From contig NZ_BJDW01000026.1 in assembly GCF_005405345.1 (NCBI RefSeq), positions 1-33,316 on the forward strand: DNA of 33,316 nt, read 5' to 3'. Positions within the stretch are counted from its first letter, which is position 1. Each line of letters starts with the position of its first letter. Below are positions 1 to 7,846 of this stretch, piece by piece. Made by a program: the position numbers and the translations under genes. The notes under the pieces are model-generated. The model saw only the letters and a list, made by a program, of their open reading frames with translations. It was not told the DNA's origin and did no database searches. Origin of the DNA: Enterococcus viikkiensis (GTDB taxonomy: Bacteria; Bacillota; Bacilli; Lactobacillales; Enterococcaceae).

Positions 1-4
1 ACAA

Positions 5-40
5 AAAAACCGCTATATATCAAGCGTTACAGCGGTTTTT
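5..40 (-). terminator. Intrinsic terminator after tag-like gene
   Basis: A perfect 10-bp stem (AAAAACCGCT at 5-14 with AGCGGTTTTT at 31-40) is followed on the minus strand by a run of seven T. It lies just past the stop codon of the glycosylase-like gene that ends at 97. Confidence 0.85.
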
Positions 41-96
41 CGAGTGATTATCGTTACACAATTCGGGAATGCAGGTTCTATCTCCTTAGCAGTTTC

Positions 97-603
97 TTAT
101 TCCATCACCTGATCTTGAATAATCCCAGCGGCCTTCAAAAACATACAAGTCACTACCGGACCGACGAAGATAAAGCCACGTTTCTTCATATCCTTAGCGA
201 TCACCGTGGCTTCCGGTAATTGATTCGGCACTTCATCCCTAGTTTCATACTGGTGCAACACAGGTACCCCACCAAAGAAATCCCATAGATAGTCCGCGAA
301 ACTATGGTAATCATCCAGCAAGTTCACGATTGCCCGAGCATTCTGAATGACTGCTTTAATCTTTCGAGGATTGCGGATCATCTCGGGATCATTCATAATT
401 TTTTCGACATCGTCAGGAAAAAAAGCGGCGACCTTACGAAAATCCATTTCACAGAAATTTCGTATGAACGCTTCACGCTTACTAGCAGACGCTTGCCAGC
501 TTAATCCTGCTTGAAAAACGCCAACCGTCAGCAATAAAAACAATAACCGATCATCTTTCGTTGGCTTTCCCCATTGGTCACTATACCACTGATAGCTGTT
601 CAT
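97..603 (-). CDS. DNA-3-methyladenine glycosylase I (Tag) family protein, likely degenerate
   Basis: The 168-residue protein belongs to the Tag family, base-excision enzymes that remove 3-methyladenine from DNA. The family blocks are visible: FQAGLSW near residues 30-36, KREAFIRNF after it, the IRNPRKIKAVIQNA block at about 76-89, and KKRGFIFVGP near 140-149. Compared with E. coli Tag (187 aa, recalled from memory) it is shorter at both ends. It lacks the N-terminal Cys and His and the C-terminal His and Cys of the zinc snap. The catalytic Glu, two residues before the QAGLSW block in E. coli, aligns with Gly or Val here. The fold is confident, glycosylase activity is doubtful. It is a single-gene unit with its own terminator. 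Confidence 0.8.
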   Translation of the reverse strand: MNSYQWYSDQWGKPTKDDRLLFLLLTVGVFQAGLSWQASASKREAFIRNFCEMDFRKVAAFFPDDVEKIMNDPEMIRNPRKIKAVIQNARAIVNLLDDYHSFADYLWDFFGGVPVLHQYETRDEVPNQLPEATVIAKDMKKRGFIFVGPVVTCMFLKAAGIIQDQVME

Positions 604-753
604 TTCCCATCGCCTTCTGTCTGAATTTTATTGTATCCTTCTCTAGTCAGTTGTCTGATCCATTCCCAACTACACGATTCAAGAAACAGACAACTCTTAT
701 TATCTAATCCCTTCTTTACACGTCAATACCCTCTTTATTAAATTAAACAAAAA

Positions 754-782
754 ACGTTGGAAACCTCGAGCGGTTCCAACGT
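754..782 (-). terminator. Intrinsic terminator after DUF975 gene
   Basis: The stem ACGTTGGAAACC/GGTTCCAACGT (one bulged A) is followed on the minus strand by a T-rich tract, immediately downstream of the stop codon at 790. Confidence 0.85.
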
Positions 783-789
783 CTTTTGT

Positions 790-1488
790 TTAAGCTTTTG
801 ATAGATCTTTGTAAAATGCTGCTTTAGTCGCTGTAATGTAAGGTGTTAGCCATAAATAGCCAATCCCAAATGTAATGAGCGCCAGAATATGCCACCCAAT
901 GAAAGTGACATCCAACCAGAACAAGCGACCTTTATGTCCGCTCATTAAACGGCGACTAGCTGTAATTGTTTCCAACACTTTAGGCTTCTCACCCGTTTGC
1001 TTGATTTGATCGTAATAAAGGAAATAGCTTTGTGAATAAGAATATGTTTTAACTATTCCAGGAATAATCAGTAGCAAGGCCCACAACGTAGAAAAGATAT
1101 TCGTCAATAGTGCAAGTAAAATGACACCTGCGATGAAGACCCCTTGGAACCCGCGAAAAGCATCCTTGAATGGTTCAATTTCAGTCTTTTCACCTCGTAA
1201 TAAATCTAAATAAGTCCAAGAAATCCCACTCATAAATAAGGCGCTGACAATCGAGGAAACAAGGTTTGCTCCCACTCCATTACTATAATTTTGCTGATAG
1301 TCTGAAACAGATGAAATCATCCCGTCACCAGATCCATGAAGTACATAGACAATCATCCCCGATAATAAAACAAAGAACAGCACGGCAAGGCCTAATAATG
1401 TGGGAATTAAGTTTAACAGCACAGCCTGCCCCCATCTTCCTTTTAAAGCTTGTTTCGCTTCTGCTTTTAATTCGGCAGTCGTTTTCAT
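790..1488 (-). CDS. DUF975 family integral membrane protein
   Basis: The 232-residue protein opens with the motif MKTTAELKAEAKQAL-KGRW, characteristic of the Firmicutes DUF975 family. Several hydrophobic segments follow: about 21-48, 75-95, 115-145 and 190-220. The middle of the protein carries a conserved-looking stretch with YSYSQSYFLYYDQ around residues 148-160. The function of the family is not established; members are polytopic membrane proteins. A strong SD (AGGGGGG, about 10 nt upstream) supports the ATG at 1488. The gene lies downstream of the LysR gene on the same strand, separated by a hairpin at 1520-1559, and ends in its own terminator. Confidence 0.85.
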   Translation of the reverse strand: MKTTAELKAEAKQALKGRWGQAVLLNLIPTLLGLAVLFFVLLSGMIVYVLHGSGDGMISSVSDYQQNYSNGVGANLVSSIVSALFMSGISWTYLDLLRGEKTEIEPFKDAFRGFQGVFIAGVILLALLTNIFSTLWALLLIIPGIVKTYSYSQSYFLYYDQIKQTGEKPKVLETITASRRLMSGHKGRLFWLDVTFIGWHILALITFGIGYLWLTPYITATKAAFYKDLSKA

Positions 1489-1519
1489 AATTAATACCCC
1501 CCTTTTGTTTTCTAATTAT

Positions 1520-1559
1520 ATAGGAATTGATTATAAATGTCTTATAAATCAATTCCTAT
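1520..1559. repeat. Inverted repeat between lysR and DUF975 gene
   Basis: ATAGGAATTGATTATAA (1520-1536) pairs with TTATAAATCAATTCCTAT (1542-1559) with one bulged base. It sits between the lysR stop and the DUF975 start. There is no strong U tract after it on the minus strand, so it may be a weak terminator, a processing hairpin or an operator. Confidence 0.6.
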
Positions 1560-1582
1560 TTCGATTGAATACAGCCTGCACA

Positions 1583-2461
1583 TTATATTTCATCTAACAG
1601 TTGCCAAAAAGCGCCTAACAAATGCGACTGATAGCGACTTTTTCGCAGCAAAGCAGTGATATCATTGGTTAATGACCATTCTTTGATTTTTATTTCCTTC
1701 AAACGGCCGCTTAACAGTTCTTCCTCCACTAAAATCTTTGGAAGCACCGAGATGCCTAATCCCGCCTTCACTGCCGCAATCAACGCTTGAGAATCTACGC
1801 TTTCCCAAATCGGAAATACTTTTTCTCCTTGTAAAACCGCTGATGATTCAAACGTTTCCCGTACCGCACTGCCCCGCTCGCGCAATAATAAAGGCTGCTC
1901 TAGTAATTCGCCAAAGGACAACTCAGCCATCGGGTGTGCCGCTTCTGCTACAACACACAGAGGGTATTCAGCGATTTTTTTTGCTTCAACTGATTGTTGA
2001 AAAATTTGACCTTCGATAAAGGCTAAATCGACTTTTCCTTCTTCCAACCGTGCAAGTGATTCTGCCGCCGGAAAAACTTGAACTTCGAAACTTGCCGCTG
2101 GCTGAAGCACTTGAAACCTTTGTAACCGCTGAGGGAGTTGTGTTTGGGCAAAGGTAATGCAAGAAGCAATCTTTAAGGGCGATTGTTTTTCTAAATGAGG
2201 CAGCCGAGCCTCCACCGTTTCAAATTCTTCGATCATCGGCTGGATTTCTTTTAAGAATAATTCTCCGGCTGGTGTCAGTTTGACGCTGCGATGAAGCCGT
2301 TCGAACAGTTGCGTCTCCGCTTCGTTTTCTAAATCCTTGATGGCATGTGAGACAGCCGACTGTGTCAGATATAAATTATGTGCTGCTTTCGTAAAATTTT
2401 TTGTACGAGCGATTTCGCGAAAAATCAAACACTGCTTGAAGTTCAAAGCCTTCACTCCCAT
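1583..2461 (-). CDS. LysR family transcriptional regulator
   Basis: This is a typical 290-residue LTTR. The winged HTH occupies about residues 6-65 (FTKAAHNLYLTQSAVSHAIKDLE) and the periplasmic-binding-like effector domain about 90-290. It diverges from the chromate-transporter pair with a 93-bp gap and is probably its regulator, by analogy with other divergent LTTR loci. The ATG at 2461 has no good ribosome site. A TTG at 2446 has GGGAG at an ideal 8-nt spacing and would give an N-terminus (MNFKQCLIF) typical of LTTRs, so the real gene may be 1583-2446. The effector is unknown. Confidence 0.9.
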   Translation of the reverse strand: MGVKALNFKQCLIFREIARTKNFTKAAHNLYLTQSAVSHAIKDLENEAETQLFERLHRSVKLTPAGELFLKEIQPMIEEFETVEARLPHLEKQSPLKIASCITFAQTQLPQRLQRFQVLQPAASFEVQVFPAAESLARLEEGKVDLAFIEGQIFQQSVEAKKIAEYPLCVVAEAAHPMAELSFGELLEQPLLLRERGSAVRETFESSAVLQGEKVFPIWESVDSQALIAAVKAGLGISVLPKILVEEELLSGRLKEIKIKEWSLTNDITALLRKSRYQSHLLGAFWQLLDEI

Positions 2462-2474
2462 GAATTGAATTCAT
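2460..2474. promoter_or_regulatory. Palindrome, candidate LysR box (T-N11-A)
   Basis: ATGAATTGAATTCAT is a perfect 15-bp palindrome around a central G and contains the T-N11-A spacing of LTTR sites. It overlaps the annotated ATG of the LysR gene but lies just upstream if the TTG at 2446 is used, which would fit autoregulation of the divergent region. Confidence 0.45.
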
Positions 2475-2554
2475 ACTAATGAGATCATAATATCATTTCA
2501 CACATGAAAAACAAACCCTTACACTAAAACTAATCTGTTTGGAAAGGAGCAATC

Positions 2555-3118
2555 ATGAAATCCCTTAAGTTCTATTTATGGCTTTGTTCAGTCAATTTAT
2601 TTATCAGCGCGTTTACTTTTGGTGGCGGCTATGTTGTCGTGCCAATGATACGTAAATATTACGTTGAGCAGAAGCACGTCTTCTCCAACGAAAAATTAAT
2701 GGAAATGGCGGCGGTTGCTCAATCCTCCCCTGGAGCAATCGCCATCAATCTCAGTGTTCTAGCCGGAAAAAAAGCGGGCGGCTCTCTTGGTGCCGTCCTC
2801 AGTGTCATTTGTTCGATCTTGCCGCCGTTGGTCATTTTGGGCTTTGTCTCTAGCTGGTATGAAGCTTTCGCCGCGAACCAAATGATTATGGCGATTCTAA
2901 AAGGAATGCAAGCCTGTGTTACGGCCTTAATCGTCGATGTCGTGATCGATATGTATCAATTGTTACGAAAAGAAAAATCTAAACTGCTTAATCTATTAGT
3001 CCCAACCGCTTTTATTGCCAATGTTTTCTTCAACGTAAACGTCATTTTTATTTTGGTGTTCGGCGCAATGATGTGTTTACTTCAAGTTCGCTATCAACAA
3101 ACAAAGGAGGCGAGATAA
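2555..3118 (+). CDS. Chromate transporter, short-chain (N-terminal-type) subunit
   Basis: The 187-residue membrane protein is a single-domain member of the CHR family. It carries the motif FTFGGGYVVVPMI near residues 21-33 and the signature AAVAQSSPGAIAINLSVLAG near 52-71. Short-chain CHR proteins act as pairs encoded side by side, exporting chromate by analogy with characterised homologues; the natural substrate here is not certain. GGAAAGGAG lies 5-13 nt before the ATG. Its stop codon overlaps the next start by one base (TAATG), so the two are translationally coupled. Confidence 0.9.
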   Translation: MKSLKFYLWLCSVNLFISAFTFGGGYVVVPMIRKYYVEQKHVFSNEKLMEMAAVAQSSPGAIAINLSVLAGKKAGGSLGAVLSVICSILPPLVILGFVSSWYEAFAANQMIMAILKGMQACVTALIVDVVIDMYQLLRKEKSKLLNLLVPTAFIANVFFNVNVIFILVFGAMMCLLQVRYQQTKEAR

Positions 3119-3666
3119 TGCAATTATTCTGGACGTTTCTAAAAATTGGGTTGTTTAGCGTTGGTGGCGGTTACGCGATCATTCCTTTAATCCAAGAACA
3201 AGTCGTGAATCAACAAGGTTGGCTGACGGATAACGTATTTACGGATATCATTACAATCTCTCAAATGACGCCGGGACCGATCGCAGTAAATACTTCCACC
3301 TTCGTCGGCATGCAAATAAACGGGCTTGTCGGAGCGATTGTCGCAACCATCGGCTGTATTTTAGGCGGCTGTGTCATTTCTATCGCACTGTACGACTTTT
3401 TCCAAAAACATCAAGAATCCTCTTATGTCTCACAGGTATTAAAAAGCTTGAGGGCCTCTTCGATTGGTCTGATTATGTCCGCCGGCTTTACCATTTTGCT
3501 GTTGACCTTCTTTGATTCCTCCGAATTATCAACTATACTCAGTGCTCACCTTGATGGGATCGCTGTGCTTCTTTTTGTTGTATTCTTATTTATCCTGCGC
3601 AAGTTCAAGTTGAATCCAATTTTCTTGATGTGTCTTGCGGGCATTGCTGGTTTCTTTTTATATTAA
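3118..3666 (+). CDS. Chromate transporter, short-chain (C-terminal-type) subunit
   Basis: The 182-residue partner of the upstream CHR protein shows the same two signatures: FSVGGGYAIIPLI near residues 13-25 and SQMTPGPIAVNTSTFVG near 54-70. About five or six hydrophobic segments are visible. The frame is open further upstream from 3073, but the ATG at 3118 has AAAGGAGG eight bases ahead and overlaps the previous stop, so that start is chosen. The two proteins are paralogues with presumed opposite topology that together make one transporter. Divergent LysR control is inferred from layout. Confidence 0.9.
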   Translation: MQLFWTFLKIGLFSVGGGYAIIPLIQEQVVNQQGWLTDNVFTDIITISQMTPGPIAVNTSTFVGMQINGLVGAIVATIGCILGGCVISIALYDFFQKHQESSYVSQVLKSLRASSIGLIMSAGFTILLLTFFDSSELSTILSAHLDGIAVLLFVVFLFILRKFKLNPIFLMCLAGIAGFFLY

Positions 3667-3700
3667 ACAACCTTCAACAACTAGTATAAACATTTCAGGT

Positions 3701-3728
3701 TTGTTCCCGCGAAAATGAATGATAGAAT
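3701..3728 (+). promoter_or_regulatory. Possible promoter of the yadGH-like operon
   Basis: TTGTTC (3701-3706) and TAGAAT (3723-3728) are 16 bp apart, 33 bp ahead of the ATG at 3762. No terminator was seen after the CHR pair, so read-through from it is also possible. Confidence 0.4.
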
Positions 3729-3761
3729 AAGGAATAAACTCTATAAGGAGAATAGAATTTC

Positions 3762-4679
3762 ATGACTTATGCACTTGAAATAAAAGATTTAACCAAAGTC
3801 TACCAAACGGGTGTCGAAGCCTTGAAGGGCATTGATTTAGCAGTAGAAGAAGGGGATTTTTATGCCCTATTAGGTCCGAACGGTGCAGGGAAATCAACAA
3901 CGATCGGAATCATTACTTCACTCGTTAACAAAACTTCTGGCAAGGTAAAGGTTTTTAATTATGACTTAGATACTAATTTGGTCAATGCTAAACAACAGAT
4001 TGGGTTAGTCCCGCAGGAATTCAATTTCAATCCCTTTGAGACCGTCCAGCAAATTGTTGTCAACCAAGCGGGCTACTACGGTGTACCTCGGAAAGAAGCC
4101 CTAAAACGCAGTGAAAAATATTTGAAACAATCCGATTTATGGGAAAAGCGCAACGTCCGGGCACGAATGCTTTCAGGTGGAATGAAGCGGCGGCTGATGA
4201 TTGCTCGGGCTTTGATGCACGAACCTCGTTTATTGATCCTAGATGAACCGACCGCCGGTGTGGATATCGAACTGCGGCGTGAAATGTGGGCTTTTTTACG
4301 TGAGTTGAATGCCAATGGTACGACCATTATTTTAACGACCCATTACCTTGAAGAAGCGGAAATGCTGTGCCGTCACATCGGGATTATTCAATCAGGAGAG
4401 TTGATCGAAAACACCAGTATGAAATCATTGCTGGCAAAATTGCAATTTGAAACCTTTATTTTAGATTTGGCTCCCTATGATAAAGAACCCGAAATCAACG
4501 GTTTTAATTATAGTTTCGAAGATGAGCAAACATTAGCGGTGGAAGTCGAACGAGATCAAGGAATCAATGAATTGTTCGACCAACTGACTACACAAGGAAT
4601 CAAAGTCTTGTCGATGCGGAATAAGTCGAACCGTCTAGAGGAACTATTCCTGAAAATTACGGAGGAAAAACATGTTTAA
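3762..4679 (+). CDS. yadG: ABC transporter ATP-binding protein, YadG-like
   Basis: The 305-residue protein has a single nucleotide-binding domain: Walker A GPNGAGKST at 38-46, LSGGM signature at 137-141, Walker B with ILDEP (catalytic Glu 162), and the H-loop in LTTHYLEEAE. A C-terminal accessory region spans roughly 215-305. The sequence resembles E. coli YadG over its whole length, including runs such as GLVPQEFNFNPFETVQQIVV, as recalled from memory. That is much closer than expected for a firmicute ABC-2 ATPase. It overlaps the permease gene by 8 nt, so they form one exporter. The substrate is unknown. Confidence 0.93.
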   Translation: MTYALEIKDLTKVYQTGVEALKGIDLAVEEGDFYALLGPNGAGKSTTIGIITSLVNKTSGKVKVFNYDLDTNLVNAKQQIGLVPQEFNFNPFETVQQIVVNQAGYYGVPRKEALKRSEKYLKQSDLWEKRNVRARMLSGGMKRRLMIARALMHEPRLLILDEPTAGVDIELRREMWAFLRELNANGTTIILTTHYLEEAEMLCRHIGIIQSGELIENTSMKSLLAKLQFETFILDLAPYDKEPEINGFNYSFEDEQTLAVEVERDQGINELFDQLTTQGIKVLSMRNKSNRLEELFLKITEEKHV

Positions 4680-5442
4680 TTTATATTTCACTGCGCTAAA
4701 AAGTCTCGCTGTAAAAGAAACCAACCGTTACTTGCGAATCTGGGTCCAAACGCTAGTCCCACCAGTCATTACGACTTCATTATATTTCGTCATTTTTGGT
4801 AATTTAATTGGTGGTCGGATCGGGGATATGGCGGGCTTTTCTTATATGGAATTTATCGTTCCCGGCTTGATCATGATGTCGGCGATCACCAGCTCGTATT
4901 CCAATGTCTCATCTTCTTTTTTCTCTCAGAAGTTTCAAAAAAATATTGAAGAAATCTTAGTCGCTCCGGTGCCGACCCATATTATTATCTGGGGCTTTGT
5001 GATTGGCGGCTTAGGCCGCAGTGTTTTAGTAGGCGCACTGGTTACGATTATTTCTTTATTTTTTGTTCCCCTCCATGTTTATTCCTGGTTCATCGTGGTT
5101 GTGACATTATTGATGACAGCAATTCTATTTTCACTAGCAGGCTTATTGAACGGGATTTTCGCCCAATCCTTTGATGATGTTTCCATCGTGCCAACTTTTG
5201 TCCTACAACCTTTAACTTATCTTGGCGGTGTCTTTTATGCCATCTCTATGTTGCCACCCTTTTGGCAAGCTGTTTCAAAAATCAATCCGATCGTCTACAT
5301 GATCTCTGGTTTCCGTTATGGCTTTCTCGGCGTGATGGACGTGTCCATCGTCGTTTCCATGACGATTTTGATTCTCTTTATTGCCGTGCTTTATAGCATC
5401 TGCTGGTACTTGATTCAAAAAGGTCGTGGATTACGGAGCTAA
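4672..5442 (+). CDS. yadH: ABC-2 type permease, YadH-like
   Basis: The 256-residue protein has six predicted membrane segments and the ABC-2 signature region (FDDVSIVPTFVLQPLTYLGG at about 174-193), followed by NPIVYMISGFRYGFLG. It resembles E. coli YadH along its full length (for example RIWVQTLVPPVIT near the N-terminus and the GRGLRS C-terminus). It would form the transmembrane dimer for the YadG-like ATPase. The ATG at 4672 has GGAGG seven bases upstream inside the ATPase gene. Confidence 0.93.
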   Translation: MFNLYFTALKSLAVKETNRYLRIWVQTLVPPVITTSLYFVIFGNLIGGRIGDMAGFSYMEFIVPGLIMMSAITSSYSNVSSSFFSQKFQKNIEEILVAPVPTHIIIWGFVIGGLGRSVLVGALVTIISLFFVPLHVYSWFIVVVTLLMTAILFSLAGLLNGIFAQSFDDVSIVPTFVLQPLTYLGGVFYAISMLPPFWQAVSKINPIVYMISGFRYGFLGVMDVSIVVSMTILILFIAVLYSICWYLIQKGRGLRS

Positions 5443-5493
5443 AAAGAAGCGAGAAGCTGGAAATATAACACTGTCCCAGCTTCTCGCTTCTTT
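5443..5493. terminator. Bidirectional terminator between yadH-like gene and truA
   Basis: A perfect 18-bp stem (5443-5460 with 5476-5493) has T-runs leaving on both strands. It serves the plus-strand exporter operon and the convergent truA. Confidence 0.95.
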
Positions 5494-5508
5494 TTTATTA
5501 TTCACCTT

Positions 5509-6246
5509 TTAGTAATAAACTTCATCAAGAAAAAGTCCTTGTGCGGGGGCGGTCTCTCCCGCGGCTTTTCTAACTTTCTCCGTCAAGACTTCATCAATAA
5601 CCTCTAGCCCCAAATCACCTGCACCGATGGCTAAGATTGTTCCCATCAAGATCCGCACCATTTTATGCAAAAAACCATCTGCAATAAACGTGAAATGCAA
5701 CATACTGCCTTCTTGCTCAATCGCAATCTCATCAATCGTTCGAGTCGTTGATTTTTTAGTTTTTTTCAGAGCCGAAAAGCCCAGAAAATCGTGCGTCCCA
5801 ATTAATTTTTCACAAGCTTCCTGCATTTTCGCAAGATCTAATTCCTGTGGTACATAAAAACTGTGATAGCGTTCAAAGGCAGTTGGAATTGGGTCATTCC
5901 AGACATAGTAGCTGTACTGTTTGCCTTTAACGTTGTAGCGCGCATGGAAACGCTCCGGCATTTCTTCGACTTTTTTTACCACGATATCACTTGGTAAATA
6001 ACGATTGAAAAAGCTTAGTATCTCAGGCCGAGAAAGCTCTGTATTGGTTTTAAAATTTGCTACTTGTCCACGTGCATGGGTCCCCGCATCCGTCCTGCCT
6101 GATCCGGTAATTTCAATTTTTTCTCCGGTCATCTGGTTGATGACACTTTCAATTTTGCCTTGGATCGTTTTATCTGAGTCCCCCAGCCGTTGCCAGCCAA
6201 GGTATCTTTTTCCATCATATTCGATCGTTAATTTTATATTTCGCAT
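5509..6246 (-). CDS. truA: tRNA pseudouridine synthase A
   Basis: The 245-residue enzyme isomerises uridines 38-40 of the tRNA anticodon arm. The catalytic motif GSGRTDAGTHARGQVA is present, with the nucleophile Asp53. IEYDGKRYLGWQ at residues 8-19 and FLHKMVRILMGT near 192-203 are standard TruA blocks. AGAGGAG lies upstream of the ATG at 6246. The gene stands alone, not beside rplQ or the ECF transporter genes where firmicute truA is often found, so it may be a second paralogue; the rest of the genome would be needed to tell. Confidence 0.95.
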   Translation of the reverse strand: MRNIKLTIEYDGKRYLGWQRLGDSDKTIQGKIESVINQMTGEKIEITGSGRTDAGTHARGQVANFKTNTELSRPEILSFFNRYLPSDIVVKKVEEMPERFHARYNVKGKQYSYYVWNDPIPTAFERYHSFYVPQELDLAKMQEACEKLIGTHDFLGFSALKKTKKSTTRTIDEIAIEQEGSMLHFTFIADGFLHKMVRILMGTILAIGAGDLGLEVIDEVLTEKVRKAAGETAPAQGLFLDEVYY

Positions 6247-6316
6247 GAATAAGGCTCCTCTTACTTTCGATTATTCTTCAGTAGTCTAACACAAAACGAA
6301 TACTTTTACTGATGAA

Positions 6317-6343
6317 AACAGAAAGTCATTGTTCCTTTCTGTT
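6317..6343. repeat. Hairpin upstream of truA
   Basis: AACAGAAAG (6317-6325) and CTTTCTGTT (6335-6343) form a 9-bp stem, with TTTTC following on the minus strand. It lies between the upstream terminator and truA and could be a leader hairpin or second terminator. Confidence 0.35.
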
Positions 6344-6405
6344 CACGGTAAATGAACCTACGAGTAAAGATTCCTGATTATTATTTTTAAACCGCAAAAC
6401 AATAA

Positions 6406-6429
6406 GACCTTAGCATTTCCGCTAAGGTC
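6406..6429 (-). terminator. Intrinsic terminator after coiled-coil gene
   Basis: GACCTTAGC/GCTAAGGTC forms a perfect 9-bp stem, followed on the minus strand by TTATTGTTTT, 20 bp past the restored stop of the coiled-coil gene. Confidence 0.75.
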
Positions 6430-6449
6430 AAAAGAATTCACTCGTTTAG

Positions 6450-7464
6450 TCAGTCACTGTTCAGTTGCTTTAATTGGTCGATCCGGCTGTGCAGATCCTC
6501 ATAGACGCCCATGATTTTTTTCTTGTTTGCGTGATTTCAATTGAAATTGCTCGTACACGAGTATGAATCTGCTGTGCCTCTTTTTCAGATGATTGCATGA
6601 TCCGTTGAGAATCATAGTGGGCTTTTCCAATCATGCGGTCCGCCTGTTTACGGGTGGAACTCAATGTTTCGGCAACCTCTTTTTGAGACCGAAATGTCTC
6701 CTGCTTCAAGCGTTCATTTTCTTTTCGCTGGCCACATGCTGGCGCAGCTCAGTCACCGTTTCTTCTTTCACCAGCGCCGGTCTACTGTTCTGCGCAAGCA
6801 GTAATTCTCTGATTCGCTGTTCTTTTTTCCAAAGAATCAGTTCCTGTTGTTCAATCTGTTCTTCCTTTTTATCCAGATCAGCAATCAATGAAGCCACTTG
6901 CTTTTCTAACTGATTGATTTTGTTATACCGCCAAAGCTCTCGGTTCTTTTGCTGCGCGATTGCTTCTTGGCATTTCTGCTGTATCGTTTGACTTTCTTTT
7001 TCAAGAGCTGACAACTGTTGTTTCGCCTGTTGCAATTTTCTATTTTCTGCTCTAGCTTGGACTAATTTTGTTCTGAGCTGCTCCAGCTCTTCTCTTTTTT
7101 GCAGTGTCTCTGTGTCCTCTTTAATTTGTTTTATTTCCATTTCCAACGTGTTCATCTGCTCACTGTTTTTAGCTTTCTCCGCGTCCCAACGTTGGATCGC
7201 CTGTTTATAATTTTCGTTTTCATTTTCAAGCCGCTGTCTTTTTACCGCCATTTCCTGCGGATACTGTTCTAGCGCTGCTTCTTTTTCAGTCAGGATCTGT
7301 TTTAATTCCGTAATTTCCTCTGATTGCTTCGAAGCGATTTTATCTGCTAATTGAGCAATCTTCGCCTCAGACCCTTTAGTAATTTTTTCATCTGGAATTG
7401 CGTTAATCTTATCTATGATGGTTCGGGTTGAAAACCATCTACTCTTTTTTTCTTGTGCGCACAT
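6450..7464 (-). pseudogene. Coiled-coil protein gene with two frameshifts
   Basis: An intact first frame (7464-6706, 252 aa) runs almost wholly as heptad-type coiled coil after about 30 residues, rich in Gln, Glu and Lys. It stops at a TGA overlapping a second open frame (from 6709) that continues the same coiled-coil style (ERLKQETFRSQKEVAETL). That frame in turn derails after QTRKK, while another frame continues as KIMGVYEDLHSRIDQLKQ to a stop at 6450-6452. Adding one A in the run at 6717-6720 and one in the run at 6515-6521 yields a single reading frame of exactly 339 codons. It has no signal peptide or TM and is probably cytoplasmic. The tail resembles DivIVA-type coiled coils only loosely; function unknown. 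Either the gene is decaying or the sequence has two homopolymer errors. Confidence 0.75.
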
Positions 7465-7790
7465 GCGAATCCCTCTTTCTTTGGTCGTATTTTCGGATCA
7501 ATGAAAATTTTCCCTACTCTTTAGGAACAACTTGGTTTACTCGCAAAAAATAGGGTCTGCATGCTTTAAAGGCATTGTTGATCTATCCTGACAAAACTTC
7601 AATCACATTGAAATATTTGTGCTTGTGTCTTTTTTCAATCCATGATTAACAGGATATTCAATCGCCGGTTTGTTCATTCTATTATAAGCGGAAGTAGCTA
7701 TCCATGACTATGAAATCCTAGAGATTTCTCGTTTTTTTCAAAAAATGGTCATTTTTTATCCAAAAATATTTTTAAACGAAAAAAGGTTAA
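7465..7790. other. Gene-free leader region of the coiled-coil gene
   Basis: About 325 AT-rich bases without a credible gene. On the minus strand a perfect TATAAT (7686-7681) may be a -10 box with a poor -35 (AGTCAT) 17 bp upstream, which would give a long leader of about 200 nt. AAGAGGG precedes the ATG at 7464. No known riboswitch motif was recognised. Confidence 0.4.
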
Positions 7791-7792
7791 AA

Positions 7793-7828
7793 CAAAACCC
7801 CCGACCATCTTTTGGATGATCAGGGGTT
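7793..7828 (-). terminator. Intrinsic terminator after enolase
   Basis: AACCCCTGATCATC pairs over 14 positions (two G-U) with GATGGTCGGGGGTT on the minus strand and is followed by TTTTGTTTT. Confidence 0.9.
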
Positions 7829-7846
7829 CGGTCTAACTATCTTTTA

